From Pseudoalteromonas sp. SMS1 (GTDB taxonomy: Bacteria; Pseudomonadota; Gammaproteobacteria; Enterobacterales; Alteromonadaceae): 64,000 nt of DNA. The DNA is taken from assembly GCF_021530565.1 (NCBI RefSeq), contig NZ_JAKGBI010000008.1, forward strand, positions 62,001 to 126,000, in the 5' to 3' direction. This document shows positions 16,473 through 25,415 of the stretch, one piece after another. Position 1 is the first letter of the stretch, and every line of letters starts with the position of its first letter. The notes beneath the pieces are model-generated. The model worked only from the letters and a program-made list of their open reading frames with translations. It searched no databases and was not told where the DNA came from. The position numbers were made by a program, and so were the translations under genes.

Positions 16473-17051
16473 TTAACTAAGAACTCGATACTCATCTTTC
16501 AAGACAGATAAACGCTTTCGAGCGAGCTGCACCCGCTTTCTTACATTCTCTGGTGATAACTGTAATCGACTAGCTATTTCTGTATACTCCATTTCATACA
16601 TAAATTTATACTGCATTACTAATCTAAGGTCTTTTGGTAAGATATCAATTTCTTGGAGTAATTTATTATAGAGACTGAGGTTTAGGTGTTCACTCTCTAA
16701 AGATGCTGATTGATTATCAGCAAAGTAAAATTGGTCAGGAAGTTCTGAAACGTGATTTACAATATCTTGATGTTTTGCATTCGCTCGATGCACATCCATA
16801 CATAAATTGTGCGCAATTCGGCATAACCAAGCAAACTCGTTCTCAATCATAGCACTCGAGCGAGTGTACGCCTTAAAAGCTTTTTCACAGGTATGCGCAA
16901 TAACATCTTCTATTTTATCACTATCATTTCTCAGCCAACGATAACAACAACTTAATAGTTTTTCTTTATTTTCTAACCAGAGTCTCCAAAACTCACTATG
17001 TCCTTCTAGCTGCCTTTGCTCTGCTGCAACTAACTCCCCTGTATGTAACAT
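16473..17051 (-). CDS. ECF-type RNA polymerase sigma factor
   Basis: About 192 residues. Sigma region 2 is seen at FWRLWLENKEKLLSCCYRWLRN..DKIEDVIAHTCEKAFKAY and FAWLCRIAHNLCMDVHR (the DVxQ-like and core-binding helices). Region 4 is seen at LPKDLRLVMQYKFMYEMEYTEIASRLQLSPENVRKRVQLARKRL (helix-turn-helix). There is no extra C-terminal domain and no adjacent anti-sigma gene. Two ATGs (17054 and 17051) follow GGAGAA; the second has better spacing. It sits directly upstream of the eCIS operon on the same strand but ends in its own terminator. It is a likely regulator of that cluster, which is positional inference. Confidence 0.8.
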   Translation of the reverse strand: MLHTGELVAAEQRQLEGHSEFWRLWLENKEKLLSCCYRWLRNDSDKIEDVIAHTCEKAFKAYTRSSAMIENEFAWLCRIAHNLCMDVHRANAKHQDIVNHVSELPDQFYFADNQSASLESEHLNLSLYNKLLQEIDILPKDLRLVMQYKFMYEMEYTEIASRLQLSPENVRKRVQLARKRLSVLKDEYRVLS

Positions 17052-17348
17052 CATTTCTCCAATAAAAAAATTTATATCGGAGGAAAGACGGGGTCCCGAC
17101 GACTCTGTGAAAACAAAATTAACACATTTTGTAAACCATTGTGTCTACGTTATTCAATATTTATATAAGTAAACACAACAAATTAAACAAAAAACAAAAT
17201 CCTATCATCAAAACAAGGAAGTAATTACTCTAATTAAGATGAATTTTCACTTTATCTTGGCCTTTATTAGCTGATCACTTGCGAGTAACTATCAACTCAA
17301 ATCGAAATTAAAAACTAAATTCATTTAGCCTGGGTAATAAAAATAATT

Positions 17349-18602
17349 CTATTTAATTGCCTGAATATTTGCCTTAATTTCATTCATTATAGAAGACACA
17401 TCATGGCCTCTATGCGCCAATGAAAGTCTCAATTTTTGCCGATAGGTGCTCATCACAAACGCCAAACCAGCTGGAGGCAATGGCACGCTAAAGTTATAGA
17501 CATCCACAATCTCATGCTCACCTAAGTGACTCAAGTCAAACTCCAATACACCTAAATTAGACAGGATCATATTTCCCTTAAGAAAAAGCTTTTTGTAGAT
17601 ATTTACAAGCGCCTTTAATGCTGTTCTCGGTAAAAGATTTATAGTAAACGCTTGGATTTTTTGCTGAGCCTCAAACGTTTTGTAGTTTTTTGACTTAACT
17701 TTATCCAAATGTTTTCGATAACCTATCAACCAGTTATTGCCACCACCGATATGAGATTCAAAAACAATAATGAGATTGTTATAAGCCCATTCAAGATTCC
17801 TTTTCGACCGGCTACGAATCGACATTGTTTCCAGTATACTTAATTTACTTTTTCCGCAAATTGATTCACTTAATATATGGTTAAGTGCTACGTTTACAGA
17901 AACTTGATTCTTCTTTGACCAATCGACCAGCTTTTTAGTTGCAGCTTCACCAAGATCAATGTATTCAACCTGCCAGTCCTCTGATATTTCACATTTCAAG
18001 TCAACCAACGAGCGACGACGAAGCAAGTTTGTAAGTAACCGTCCGGACGCTTTTACATAAGCACTGAAACCGCATGGCTCAAAGAGGCTATGGTCATTTT
18101 CAAATGCATTATCCACTACTTTTACGGCCTGAGCATTTAAGTGTGCATTTAGTTGTTCAAATAACAGGTATCCGCTTCTGGCATCGGATGCCGTGTGTGA
18201 AGATATGAACAACAATGCGCAATATTGCTGATAATGAATACAGACAAATTTGACAGGTGAAGAAGCGAATGGATCAATGACGTCATCAAATAGATACCTT
18301 CTAAGCGCACTGTGCCATTGCTCAAAATTTGCATAATTTTCTGACCAATCTAAAAACTTTTTCTCTGGTAGTAATTGACAATCATACTCCCAATAGTAAC
18401 GGCAGCGTTTGCGAATAATACGACTTTGCATGATAGGATGACTTTTCGCGATTTGGTCGACAGCGTGTTCGAGTTGCTGGTTACTAGGCCGGCTTTTTAA
18501 AATTATCAGATCACATGAATTGCCATTGCCGTTGGCGTCAGCAAGCGCTAGAAAATTCAAAGCCCGTGCGCTAAGCGGGATAAGAGGATATGATTTATGC
18601 AT
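17349..18602 (-). CDS. Condensation-domain-like CoA/carrier-dependent acyltransferase
   Basis: About 417 residues from the ATG at 18602, chosen because AAGGAA lies 6 bases upstream. It has the HxxxD active-site motif of the chloramphenicol-acetyltransferase/condensation superfamily (HTASD, His about 136, Asp about 140), an N-terminal PLxxxARALNFL opening like PapA5 or free-standing condensation domains, and a late 'LSNLG' segment typical of the second half of the fold. No carrier or adenylation domain is attached or nearby, so the substrate is unknown; it may acylate a lipid or alcohol. It lies 294 bases from the sigma-factor gene on the same strand, in AT-rich DNA, and its own stop has no clear terminator. 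Confidence 0.7.
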   Translation of the reverse strand: MHKSYPLIPLSARALNFLALADANGNGNSCDLIILKSRPSNQQLEHAVDQIAKSHPIMQSRIIRKRCRYYWEYDCQLLPEKKFLDWSENYANFEQWHSALRRYLFDDVIDPFASSPVKFVCIHYQQYCALLFISSHTASDARSGYLLFEQLNAHLNAQAVKVVDNAFENDHSLFEPCGFSAYVKASGRLLTNLLRRRSLVDLKCEISEDWQVEYIDLGEAATKKLVDWSKKNQVSVNVALNHILSESICGKSKLSILETMSIRSRSKRNLEWAYNNLIIVFESHIGGGNNWLIGYRKHLDKVKSKNYKTFEAQQKIQAFTINLLPRTALKALVNIYKKLFLKGNMILSNLGVLEFDLSHLGEHEIVDVYNFSVPLPPAGLAFVMSTYRQKLRLSLAHRGHDVSSIMNEIKANIQAIK

Positions 18603-18812
18603 AGAAGTTCCTTTTTTGAAAACAAACATTAAACAAGAATCATTCCTATGTCTACTGACTATTGTAAAATCGGATATAAAGGCGCAGATAATTGTAACTT
18701 TTTGTCTTTGACCTTCCGCAAGTAGTGTGACAATTATTGTTCTAGCGCAATAAAATCGTCATGTAAATTCAATAATATGAAGCCAATTAAGATGTATTGT
18801 TAAGGACTAGAA

Positions 18813-19883
18813 ATGGCATCAATGAATTTACACCGCGTCTACATTCCCACAAATGCGCGAAATAATCACTATATATTGGCAGAGTTTAAACCAGATGACT
18901 CTTTTTACAGTCGTTTTGATGATTTAGATAGCGCATACCAACGACTCGGAAGAAAGCTGTTTGGTTTGTGTGATGAGTTTGAGCTCTACAACGTGCAGTT
19001 GATAGTCAATGATAAGCTGCCTGTTGTTCGCTATCACGAAGAGACATACAACTTACAAACCGATAAACAAATTTTATTCTTTTATAACCCCAAATATCAC
19101 GAAGCGCATAAAATCTATAGCGACAAAGATCATAAGGCCCGTAAAATACGTTTATTATTCTTAGCGACCGGTGATGAATTACGTGCTAATGCAGCTGCAT
19201 TTCACAGCAAAGTAAAACGTACCCTTGACGCATTGCAGTCTCTCTATGCTGACCAAAACATGCAGTTTCGCGTTCGCGATCACCAACATCTAACTTATGA
19301 TATATTTTCTAAGATCAAAGGACATAGAGAAACATATGGATATAAACTACGTAGTCTATATCCTAGATATCAAGCAAGAAACTGTACATTGCCAGAAATG
19401 CACAGCGAAATCACATATGTTACGTTTTCAGTACCCATTACTCGCGCGATTAAAACAGATTATCAGCACTTATTGAGACCAGGTGACTATACTGGCTTTT
19501 ATCAAACCATTGAAGATAAACTACTCACTATCTGTAGCCAGTTACAGTTAAGTCATGTTGGGTTCGTCGCAGATGGTAGAATGCCAATCGTAAGAAACAG
19601 CCAGATTGACAAATCAGATCATAATAGAGAGCTACAAAAACTCAGCTTTGATACATCACTAGAGGATGGTCAAACACATACTATATGGGACCCAGAGTAT
19701 TTGTGCGAGGTAATGCACTTTGTTGTTGTCGCTAATGACAAAGACAATAAAGACGTAGGCTATGGCAAGTTTATGAATAATGTTGAAACGATGGTCAGGC
19801 GTTTTACAACACAAATGCCGATAAACCCTGAAAAGCAAGATATTACCATGCGATTCTTTCAGCACATAAGTTACACCTACTAA
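18813..19883 (+). CDS. Unknown protein built from two related halves
   Basis: 356 residues; AAGGA precedes the ATG. No catalytic motif or signal peptide is visible. The two halves resemble each other. Residues about 34-73 (FYSRFDDLDSAYQRLGRKLF..., ending NDKLPVVR) match about 228-264 (YTGFYQTIEDKLLTICSQLQ..., ending DGRMPIVR). Each is followed by an aromatic-Asn/Asp-Pro-x-Tyr segment, a strand (IRLLFLATG / MHFVVVAND), a long helix and a final M.FR.xxH motif. This points to an internal duplication of a domain of about 175 residues. It may belong to a conserved gammaproteobacterial DUF (DUF3083 comes to mind, not verified). It is a single-gene plus-strand unit, convergent with 19916-21724. Confidence 0.6.
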   Translation: MASMNLHRVYIPTNARNNHYILAEFKPDDSFYSRFDDLDSAYQRLGRKLFGLCDEFELYNVQLIVNDKLPVVRYHEETYNLQTDKQILFFYNPKYHEAHKIYSDKDHKARKIRLLFLATGDELRANAAAFHSKVKRTLDALQSLYADQNMQFRVRDHQHLTYDIFSKIKGHRETYGYKLRSLYPRYQARNCTLPEMHSEITYVTFSVPITRAIKTDYQHLLRPGDYTGFYQTIEDKLLTICSQLQLSHVGFVADGRMPIVRNSQIDKSDHNRELQKLSFDTSLEDGQTHTIWDPEYLCEVMHFVVVANDKDNKDVGYGKFMNNVETMVRRFTTQMPINPEKQDITMRFFQHISYTY

Positions 19884-19915
19884 ATAGAAATACCATTAAT
19901 GTGCATAGGGGCGGG

Positions 19916-21724
19916 CTAAAATGCAACAACCTGCCCAGGCGCATTGCGCTTAACGTGTACCAAGCGACTCTCTAATTCAGCAAATATATTGCCAAAATCT
20001 CCTTCTTCAGAGCAAATCAACGCACCAGAAAAGCGGATATTTATAAGGTTCTCCTGACTTTTCAACGCAGTATTAAATGCAGACAACCGCTTTTGTAAGA
20101 CCACTTTTTTCATTCCTTCACAAAGGATTACAAATTCTTCTTCACTGACTCGACAAACTAGGTCTCCGTCGTCTCTGAATTGCTTCAATATTAAATCAGC
20201 GACCGTTTTAAGTCGCTCCTCTTGACTTCGACTTTGCAACTCCGGGTCTCTGACACCTTCAAGTTCAATTAAGGCCATTGCATAATCTATAGCGCGATTA
20301 GACACGACTTCAAACTGCTCAACAAAATAGCGTCTGTTGTAAAGCCCCGTACCGAAGTCTTTGTAATTGAGCACTTCTGTCAGATTGCTCCTTGAGCGCC
20401 GGTAATAAGCGACCACAGCCAAGAGCGCAATGACAAGTAGCGCAATGACAATATAAGCTTTTATTAAATCGTGCTTTTTCAATTCTTCACGCTGTGACAC
20501 TGCGGGAGAGTCACTATTAAGGGGCGACGACACCAATTGATACTTTTGACGCTGAGACTCTAACAGCCCATTGGTATAAAGCTCAGTTTTATTTTTTGAT
20601 ACTGCATCATTTTCTTCTAAAAATTTTACGTAGGTTCTTAATGCAGCTATTGTTTGGGGGAAATCCTGTTTAGCTTGATATACATCAGCTTCAATTTTCA
20701 GAGTCTGCCGAGTGTAACGATTGTTCAGTGCATTATCGTATGATTTGAGTAGTACTTTAGATAAACTAAGCTGCTCTAAAGCTTGATCAAATTGCTTAAG
20801 TTCCGAATAGGACAGCGCCAAGTTATTGTTTAATACAATTAAGTGAGCCGGATTAATTATTGCGTTTTCTTGTACCAACTGCGCACGCTGTAGATAACCA
20901 ATTGCATCTTCAAACTCTTTTTTGTTCAGCGCAATTTTGCCTAAACCAGAAAGCCCCCAAAACTCATACCTAGGTAACTCCCTGACATGTGCCAGTTCAT
21001 GCATTTCTTGATAACACTGCTCCGCCTTATCAATGAGGTTTGATCTCAGTAAAACTAAGCACATATTGTACTTCACAGGTAACCCGTCCAACAAATTTCC
21101 ATTCGCGCGTGCTAACTCTTGTGCTTGATAAGCATAGCCAAGCGCTTTAACATAGAATTGAAGGGTCAAGTAGTAGGCAGTAAGGCTATCGTAAACCATT
21201 AATTTCGTTGTATCATCCACCCCAGCAGGGTTTCTTGAAATATATCCTTGTGCGGTTTGAAGTGACTTCAGGGCCAAATTATACTCTTCTCTCCACACCG
21301 AGATCACCGCTTCCATAGCATCTGTCCTAATCAATAAGTCTGACGCTTTTTGTTGTGTAAAGCTCAATCTCGCTTGTTTTATATACTGCTTAGCTTTGAC
21401 TAACTCACCCTGCTCTATTGAAAAAAATGCGCGATACAAATACCAGTATCCTGAACTCAAGCTAAGTGGTTTTTCCTTAACATAGCCCTTTGCGTTATCA
21501 TAAAACTGTTTTGCAGATTGAATGTCCCCTTTAAAGAAAGCAGCTCTGGCTTTAAGCGTAAGCCAGAATGCACGACTCACGCCCTCAGGTTTATCTTTTT
21601 CAGTCAGGATTTTAATCGGATTTTCAATAACGTGGGATTCAAATTCAAGTATCTGCTGCTTGGTCATAGCAGCAGATAAACCTGAAAATAGCCACAAGAA
21701 AAGGATAACAAACTGTAAACGCAA
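19916..21724 (-). CDS. Periplasmic TPR sensor with one membrane helix and a degenerate GGDEF domain
   Basis: 602 residues. A signal peptide (about 1-18) is followed by about 380 residues of TPR-like helical repeats (for example YLTLQFYVKALGYAYQAQELA, LNNNLALSYSELKQFDQALE). A membrane helix lies at about 424-441, then a C-terminal GGDEF-fold domain. The fold entry is recognisable (GTGLYNRRYF), but the signature GGDEF is SEEEF (527-531), which cannot bind GTP normally, so diguanylate cyclase activity is unlikely. Such proteins act as signal-transduction scaffolds or c-di-GMP/nucleotide sensors. It is a single gene with no partner domain nearby. Confidence 0.75.
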   Translation of the reverse strand: MRLQFVILFLWLFSGLSAAMTKQQILEFESHVIENPIKILTEKDKPEGVSRAFWLTLKARAAFFKGDIQSAKQFYDNAKGYVKEKPLSLSSGYWYLYRAFFSIEQGELVKAKQYIKQARLSFTQQKASDLLIRTDAMEAVISVWREEYNLALKSLQTAQGYISRNPAGVDDTTKLMVYDSLTAYYLTLQFYVKALGYAYQAQELARANGNLLDGLPVKYNMCLVLLRSNLIDKAEQCYQEMHELAHVRELPRYEFWGLSGLGKIALNKKEFEDAIGYLQRAQLVQENAIINPAHLIVLNNNLALSYSELKQFDQALEQLSLSKVLLKSYDNALNNRYTRQTLKIEADVYQAKQDFPQTIAALRTYVKFLEENDAVSKNKTELYTNGLLESQRQKYQLVSSPLNSDSPAVSQREELKKHDLIKAYIVIALLVIALLAVVAYYRRSRSNLTEVLNYKDFGTGLYNRRYFVEQFEVVSNRAIDYAMALIELEGVRDPELQSRSQEERLKTVADLILKQFRDDGDLVCRVSEEEFVILCEGMKKVVLQKRLSAFNTALKSQENLINIRFSGALICSEEGDFGNIFAELESRLVHVKRNAPGQVVAF

Positions 21725-21823
21725 AGAGAAAAACCCTAGAACTTTATACTAGTTTTAACTGTAATCCTTAATTTCAAAATATACAATAAATTAAGTGCTA
21801 TGCTGACACTGACATCGCCTGCA

Positions 21824-22858
21824 TCAAGCAGTCTCATGTTCATTAGACATCATGCTTTTTCGCTTGTTGACATTGGTCGCTACCGACGTTTTCGTGCCTT
21901 CAACTTGTTGCATTAAAGCCTGTTTTTTATCTATGGGTAGCGTTAATTCCTCAGCGATCATCGACAATAACTGCCTGTTAGTATCCTGAGTAAGTGAAAT
22001 ACTCTCTTTGAGCTCTTTATTTTGTTGATGTAGCTGCTCAGCTAAATCAGCTTGTGTAAGCGCACTTTTGACTTTTTCTTTGGTTTTTTGATCCGAGCTT
22101 CCGAGTAATTGATTCAATACATCAACCAGTCGATTTAGCACACTGTAAATCACATCTGCAGCAAAGCCACCTAACAATGCAGCTAGCGGTTTATGAAAAT
22201 CACTAATTGATGCATTATTATGTGCGAGATCAGTGGTTGGAATTAGCTCTGCAATGATTAACCCGGCCATAAAGCCCATAATAACCATTGACCAATATGT
22301 GGAGTCATATTTAGGGTCGTAATTACACTCTTTGATGTAATTACGAGACTTGTGCAAGCAAGCAAAGGTCGCGCCTAACCCCGCACAACATAACAAGAAT
22401 AACTGATTCAACAGTAAGGTTTTTCCTTCTGAGTTAAACAGTCCTTCGTTAATTGTTCTTTGATTTACCTCAGGAGAAATCGATAACCCGATAATTGAAA
22501 GTAAGAAAAACACAGCCAGAACAGACATGTGTCTGACAAGTTTGACAGGTCCTAAAAACCTAATCCACCCAACGGAAGTTGACTCTCGGTCCATAATAGC
22601 AAGCGTCAACGGTTTCGCAGGGCATACCAATAAGGAAAGTTCTTTGTGGCACTTGGTTAACTCGGATAATTCATGCTCATAAAAACCAAGGCCCCCATCC
22701 AAAGTTGAACCTTCAGACTCTATCACATCTTGTTTTCGTTGAAGTTGATATACCGTATTTGGCATATAGCTGGGTATCGTTTTACCCTGCCCTGATGCAT
22801 AGCGAATCATCACATCACACTCTGTTAACAAGTGACTTATGAAATCCTTTTGAGACAT
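21824..22858 (-). CDS. Unknown four-helix membrane protein with C-terminal coiled coil
   Basis: 344 residues. The N-terminal 105 residues are soluble. Four hydrophobic segments lie at about 108-128, 147-168, 189-207 and 222-240. A helical, Gln/Glu-rich coiled coil (about 262-305, with AEQLHQQNKELKES) and a basic tail follow. There is no signal peptide, transporter motif or enzyme motif. It stands alone between the GGDEF-like gene and the suc genes. Function unknown; the coiled coil suggests oligomerisation or partner binding in the cytoplasm. Confidence 0.55.
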   Translation of the reverse strand: MSQKDFISHLLTECDVMIRYASGQGKTIPSYMPNTVYQLQRKQDVIESEGSTLDGGLGFYEHELSELTKCHKELSLLVCPAKPLTLAIMDRESTSVGWIRFLGPVKLVRHMSVLAVFFLLSIIGLSISPEVNQRTINEGLFNSEGKTLLLNQLFLLCCAGLGATFACLHKSRNYIKECNYDPKYDSTYWSMVIMGFMAGLIIAELIPTTDLAHNNASISDFHKPLAALLGGFAADVIYSVLNRLVDVLNQLLGSSDQKTKEKVKSALTQADLAEQLHQQNKELKESISLTQDTNRQLLSMIAEELTLPIDKKQALMQQVEGTKTSVATNVNKRKSMMSNEHETA

Positions 22859-23146
22859 ACTCTTACCTTTCAGTAATATGGGAGAGTGCGTTTATATCAG
22901 TTAACAATACTTAACTTCAAGTACATTTAGTTACGAATTAAAAAGATTTATGAGGATGAGTAACCGTATACGATAAACTTAGGAATAATTCAGTATTAGG
23001 TACAAATGATCTCGTATGTTAATTCTAGGATAAAATGAGTATCCCCTCTCCAAAGCAAGCCTTTGGTTGGTCGGTTGTGTTTTTAACTCTGGGGATCACG
23101 GCTCGCAGCAGAATTGAATAGCGAGGAAAAAACAGGGCACAAAAAA
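22859..23146. other. Intergenic region upstream of the membrane protein gene, no gene seen
   Basis: Together with the sucD terminator, 333 bases lie between the two genes. The sequence is AT-rich near 22859-23040 and should contain the promoter of the 21824-22858 gene. I see no open frame with a ribosome-binding site, no tRNA fold and no repeat. Confidence 0.5.
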
Positions 23147-23173
23147 TAAAAAAGGCTCCCAAAGGAGCCTTTT
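23147..23173. terminator. Terminator after sucD
   Basis: GGCTCC (23154-23159), loop CAAA, GGAGCC (23164-23169), flanked by an A-run on one side and TTTT on the other. On the minus strand the stem is followed by a T-run, ending the sucCD transcript about 20 bases after the stop codon. Confidence 0.85.
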
Positions 23174-23191
23174 CCTGATTGGAATCGTAGA

Positions 23192-24064
23192 TTACCAACC
23201 AGCTTTTTCTTTAAGTGCCGCACCGATCTCAGCTAGAGAACGAACAGTCTTAACGCCTGCTTCTTCTAGCGCTGCAAACTTCTCGTCAGCAGTACCTTTA
23301 CCACCTGAGATGATTGCACCAGCGTGACCCATACGCTTGCCCGGAGGCGCAGTAACACCAGCGATGTAAGATACAACTGGCTTAGTCACGTTGTGTTTGA
23401 TGTACTCTGCTGCTTCTTCTTCAGCTGTACCACCGATCTCACCAATCATAACGATTGCTTCAGTCTTAGAATCGTTCTGGAACATTTCTAGTACGTCGAT
23501 GAAGTTAGTACCAGGGATTGGATCACCACCGATACCAACACATGTTGATTGACCGAAGCCAGCGTCAGTAGTTTGCTTAACTGCTTCGTAAGTAAGAGTA
23601 CCTGAACGAGATACGATACCTACTTTACCAGGTAAGTGGATGTGACCAGGCATGATACCGATCTTACATTCACCCGGAGTGATAACACCTGGGCAGTTAG
23701 GACCGATCATGCGAACGCCAGTTTCTTCTAGTTTCACTTTAACATCAACCATATCTAATGTAGGGATGCCTTCAGTGATACAAACGATTAGCTCGATGCC
23801 ACCGTCAATCGCTTCTAAGATAGCGTCTTTACAGAATGCAGCTGGTACGTAGATAACAGTTGCAGTCGCGCCTGTCGCTTCTACAGCTTCACGTACAGTG
23901 TTGAATACAGGAAGACCAAGGTGAGTTTGACCACCTTTACCTGGTGATACACCACCAACCATTTGCGTACCGTACTGGATAGCTTGCTCTGAGTGGAAAG
24001 TACCTTGACCACCAGTGAAGCCCTGACAGATTACTTTAGTATCTTTATTAATTAGTACAGACAT
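23192..24064 (-). CDS. sucD: Succinyl-CoA synthetase alpha subunit
   Basis: 290 residues, standard length. With SucC it converts succinyl-CoA, ADP (or GDP) and phosphate to succinate, ATP and CoA in the TCA cycle. The N-terminal CoA-binding Rossmann fold ([17 protein letters not shown]), the [11 protein letters not shown] loop, and the phosphohistidine site in [14 protein letters not shown] (His about 246) are all present. Its start overlaps the sucC stop by one base (TAATG), giving translational coupling. A strong terminator follows. Confidence 0.97.
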   Translation of the reverse strand: MSVLINKDTKVICQGFTGGQGTFHSEQAIQYGTQMVGGVSPGKGGQTHLGLPVFNTVREAVEATGATATVIYVPAAFCKDAILEAIDGGIELIVCITEGIPTLDMVDVKVKLEETGVRMIGPNCPGVITPGECKIGIMPGHIHLPGKVGIVSRSGTLTYEAVKQTTDAGFGQSTCVGIGGDPIPGTNFIDVLEMFQNDSKTEAIVMIGEIGGTAEEEAAEYIKHNVTKPVVSYIAGVTAPPGKRMGHAGAIISGGKGTADEKFAALEEAGVKTVRSLAEIGAALKEKAGW

Positions 24065-25230
24065 TATTTGCCCTCCGCAGCAGCAACTACTTTCTCTGCA
24101 GCATCAGTTAGTGATTCAGCAGCGATGATGTCAAGACCAGAGTTAGCTAGTACTTCACGGCCAGCTTCAGCGTTAGTACCTTCAAGACGTACAACTACTG
24201 GTACGCTTACACCAACTTCTTTAACTGCACCAATGATACCTTCAGCGATCATGTCACAACGAACGATACCACCGAAGATGTTTACTAGTACTGCTTTAAC
24301 GTTGTCATCAGAAAGGATGATCTTGAACGCTTCAGATACACGCTCTTTAGTCGCGCCGCCACCAACGTCTAGGAAGTTAGCTGGCTTACCACCGTGTAGG
24401 TTTACGATGTCCATTGTACCCATTGCTAGGCCTGCACCGTTAACCATACAACCAACGTTACCGTCTAGAGCAACGTAGTTTAGTTCGAAGCTTGCAGCGT
24501 GCGCTTCACGTGCATCTTCTTGTGAAGGATCGTGGAATTCACGGATCTTAGGCTGACGGAATAGCGCGTTGCCATCAACACCAATCTTACCGTCTAGGCA
24601 GTGTAGGTTGTTTTCGTCAGTGATTACTAGAGGGTTGATCTCTAATAGTGCGAAATCGTGATCAATGAACATGTTCGCAAGACCTAGGAAGATCTTAGTG
24701 AACTGTTTAATTTGAGCAGGGTTAAGACCAAGCTTGAAGCCTAGCTCACGACCTTGGTATGCCTGAGGGCCTACTAGTGGATCGATTTCTGCCTTGTGAA
24801 TTAGTTCTGGTGTTTCTTCAGCAACTTGCTCGATTTCTACACCACCTTCAGTTGAAGCCATGAACACGATCTTACGTGAAGCACGGTCAACAACAGCACC
24901 AAGGTATAGCTCATTTGCAATATCAGTGCAGCTTTCTACTAAGATCTTAGCAACAGGCTGACCTTTTTCGTCAGTCTGATAAGTAACTAGGTTTTTACCT
25001 AACCAGTTTTCAGCAAATGCGCGGATCTCGTCTTTGCTATCAGCTAGCTTAACACCGCCAGCTTTACCACGGCCACCCGCGTGTACTTGACATTTAACGA
25101 CCCACTTGTCGCCACCAATCTTACCAGCAGCTTCAACTGCTTCCTGAGGAGTGTCACAAGCGTAACCCTCAGATACAGGTAAACCATATTCGGCAAAAAG
25201 TTGTTTTGCCTGATACTCATGCAAATTCAT
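24064..25230 (-). CDS. sucC: Succinyl-CoA synthetase beta subunit
   Basis: 388 residues, as in E. coli. It begins [19 protein letters not shown], the family's N-terminus. It has the ATP-grasp domain ([19 protein letters not shown]) and the C-terminal [16 protein letters not shown] and [13 protein letters not shown] segments that face the alpha subunit's phosphohistidine. In this genome sucCD is separated from sucB by 185 bases with a terminator hairpin, so it probably has its own promoter in 25231-25360, unlike the single sdh-suc operon of E. coli. Confidence 0.97.
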   Translation of the reverse strand: MNLHEYQAKQLFAEYGLPVSEGYACDTPQEAVEAAGKIGGDKWVVKCQVHAGGRGKAGGVKLADSKDEIRAFAENWLGKNLVTYQTDEKGQPVAKILVESCTDIANELYLGAVVDRASRKIVFMASTEGGVEIEQVAEETPELIHKAEIDPLVGPQAYQGRELGFKLGLNPAQIKQFTKIFLGLANMFIDHDFALLEINPLVITDENNLHCLDGKIGVDGNALFRQPKIREFHDPSQEDAREAHAASFELNYVALDGNVGCMVNGAGLAMGTMDIVNLHGGKPANFLDVGGGATKERVSEAFKIILSDDNVKAVLVNIFGGIVRCDMIAEGIIGAVKEVGVSVPVVVRLEGTNAEAGREVLANSGLDIIAAESLTDAAEKVVAAAEGK

Positions 25231-25360
25231 GATGCTTTATCCAATTTTTTATACTAAAAAGGCTGAATATTTATGCAAATAATCAGCTATCCCAAATTGC
25301 GCCCATAGTATAGATCCCACGGCGTAGTAAGAAAACCCCAGTAAGACCAAAGGCGCAAAA

Positions 25361-25398
25361 AAAAAGCTGTATGTTGCTTTATTGCACTCATACAGCTT
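25361..25398 (-). terminator. Terminator between sucB and sucC
   Basis: A 10-base-pair stem (AAGCTGTATG at 25364-25373, complement at 25389-25398) with a 15-base loop. On the minus strand it is followed by a run of nine T. It lies just past the sucB stop codon. Confidence 0.75.
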
Positions 25399-25415
25399 AA
25401 GATTTAATCTTTTGA

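Noticed and set aside
22859-23146. tRNA or riboswitch upstream of the suc genes
   Set aside because: No cloverleaf or T-loop sequence and no long paired leader was found. The stretch lies upstream of the membrane gene, not of sucC.
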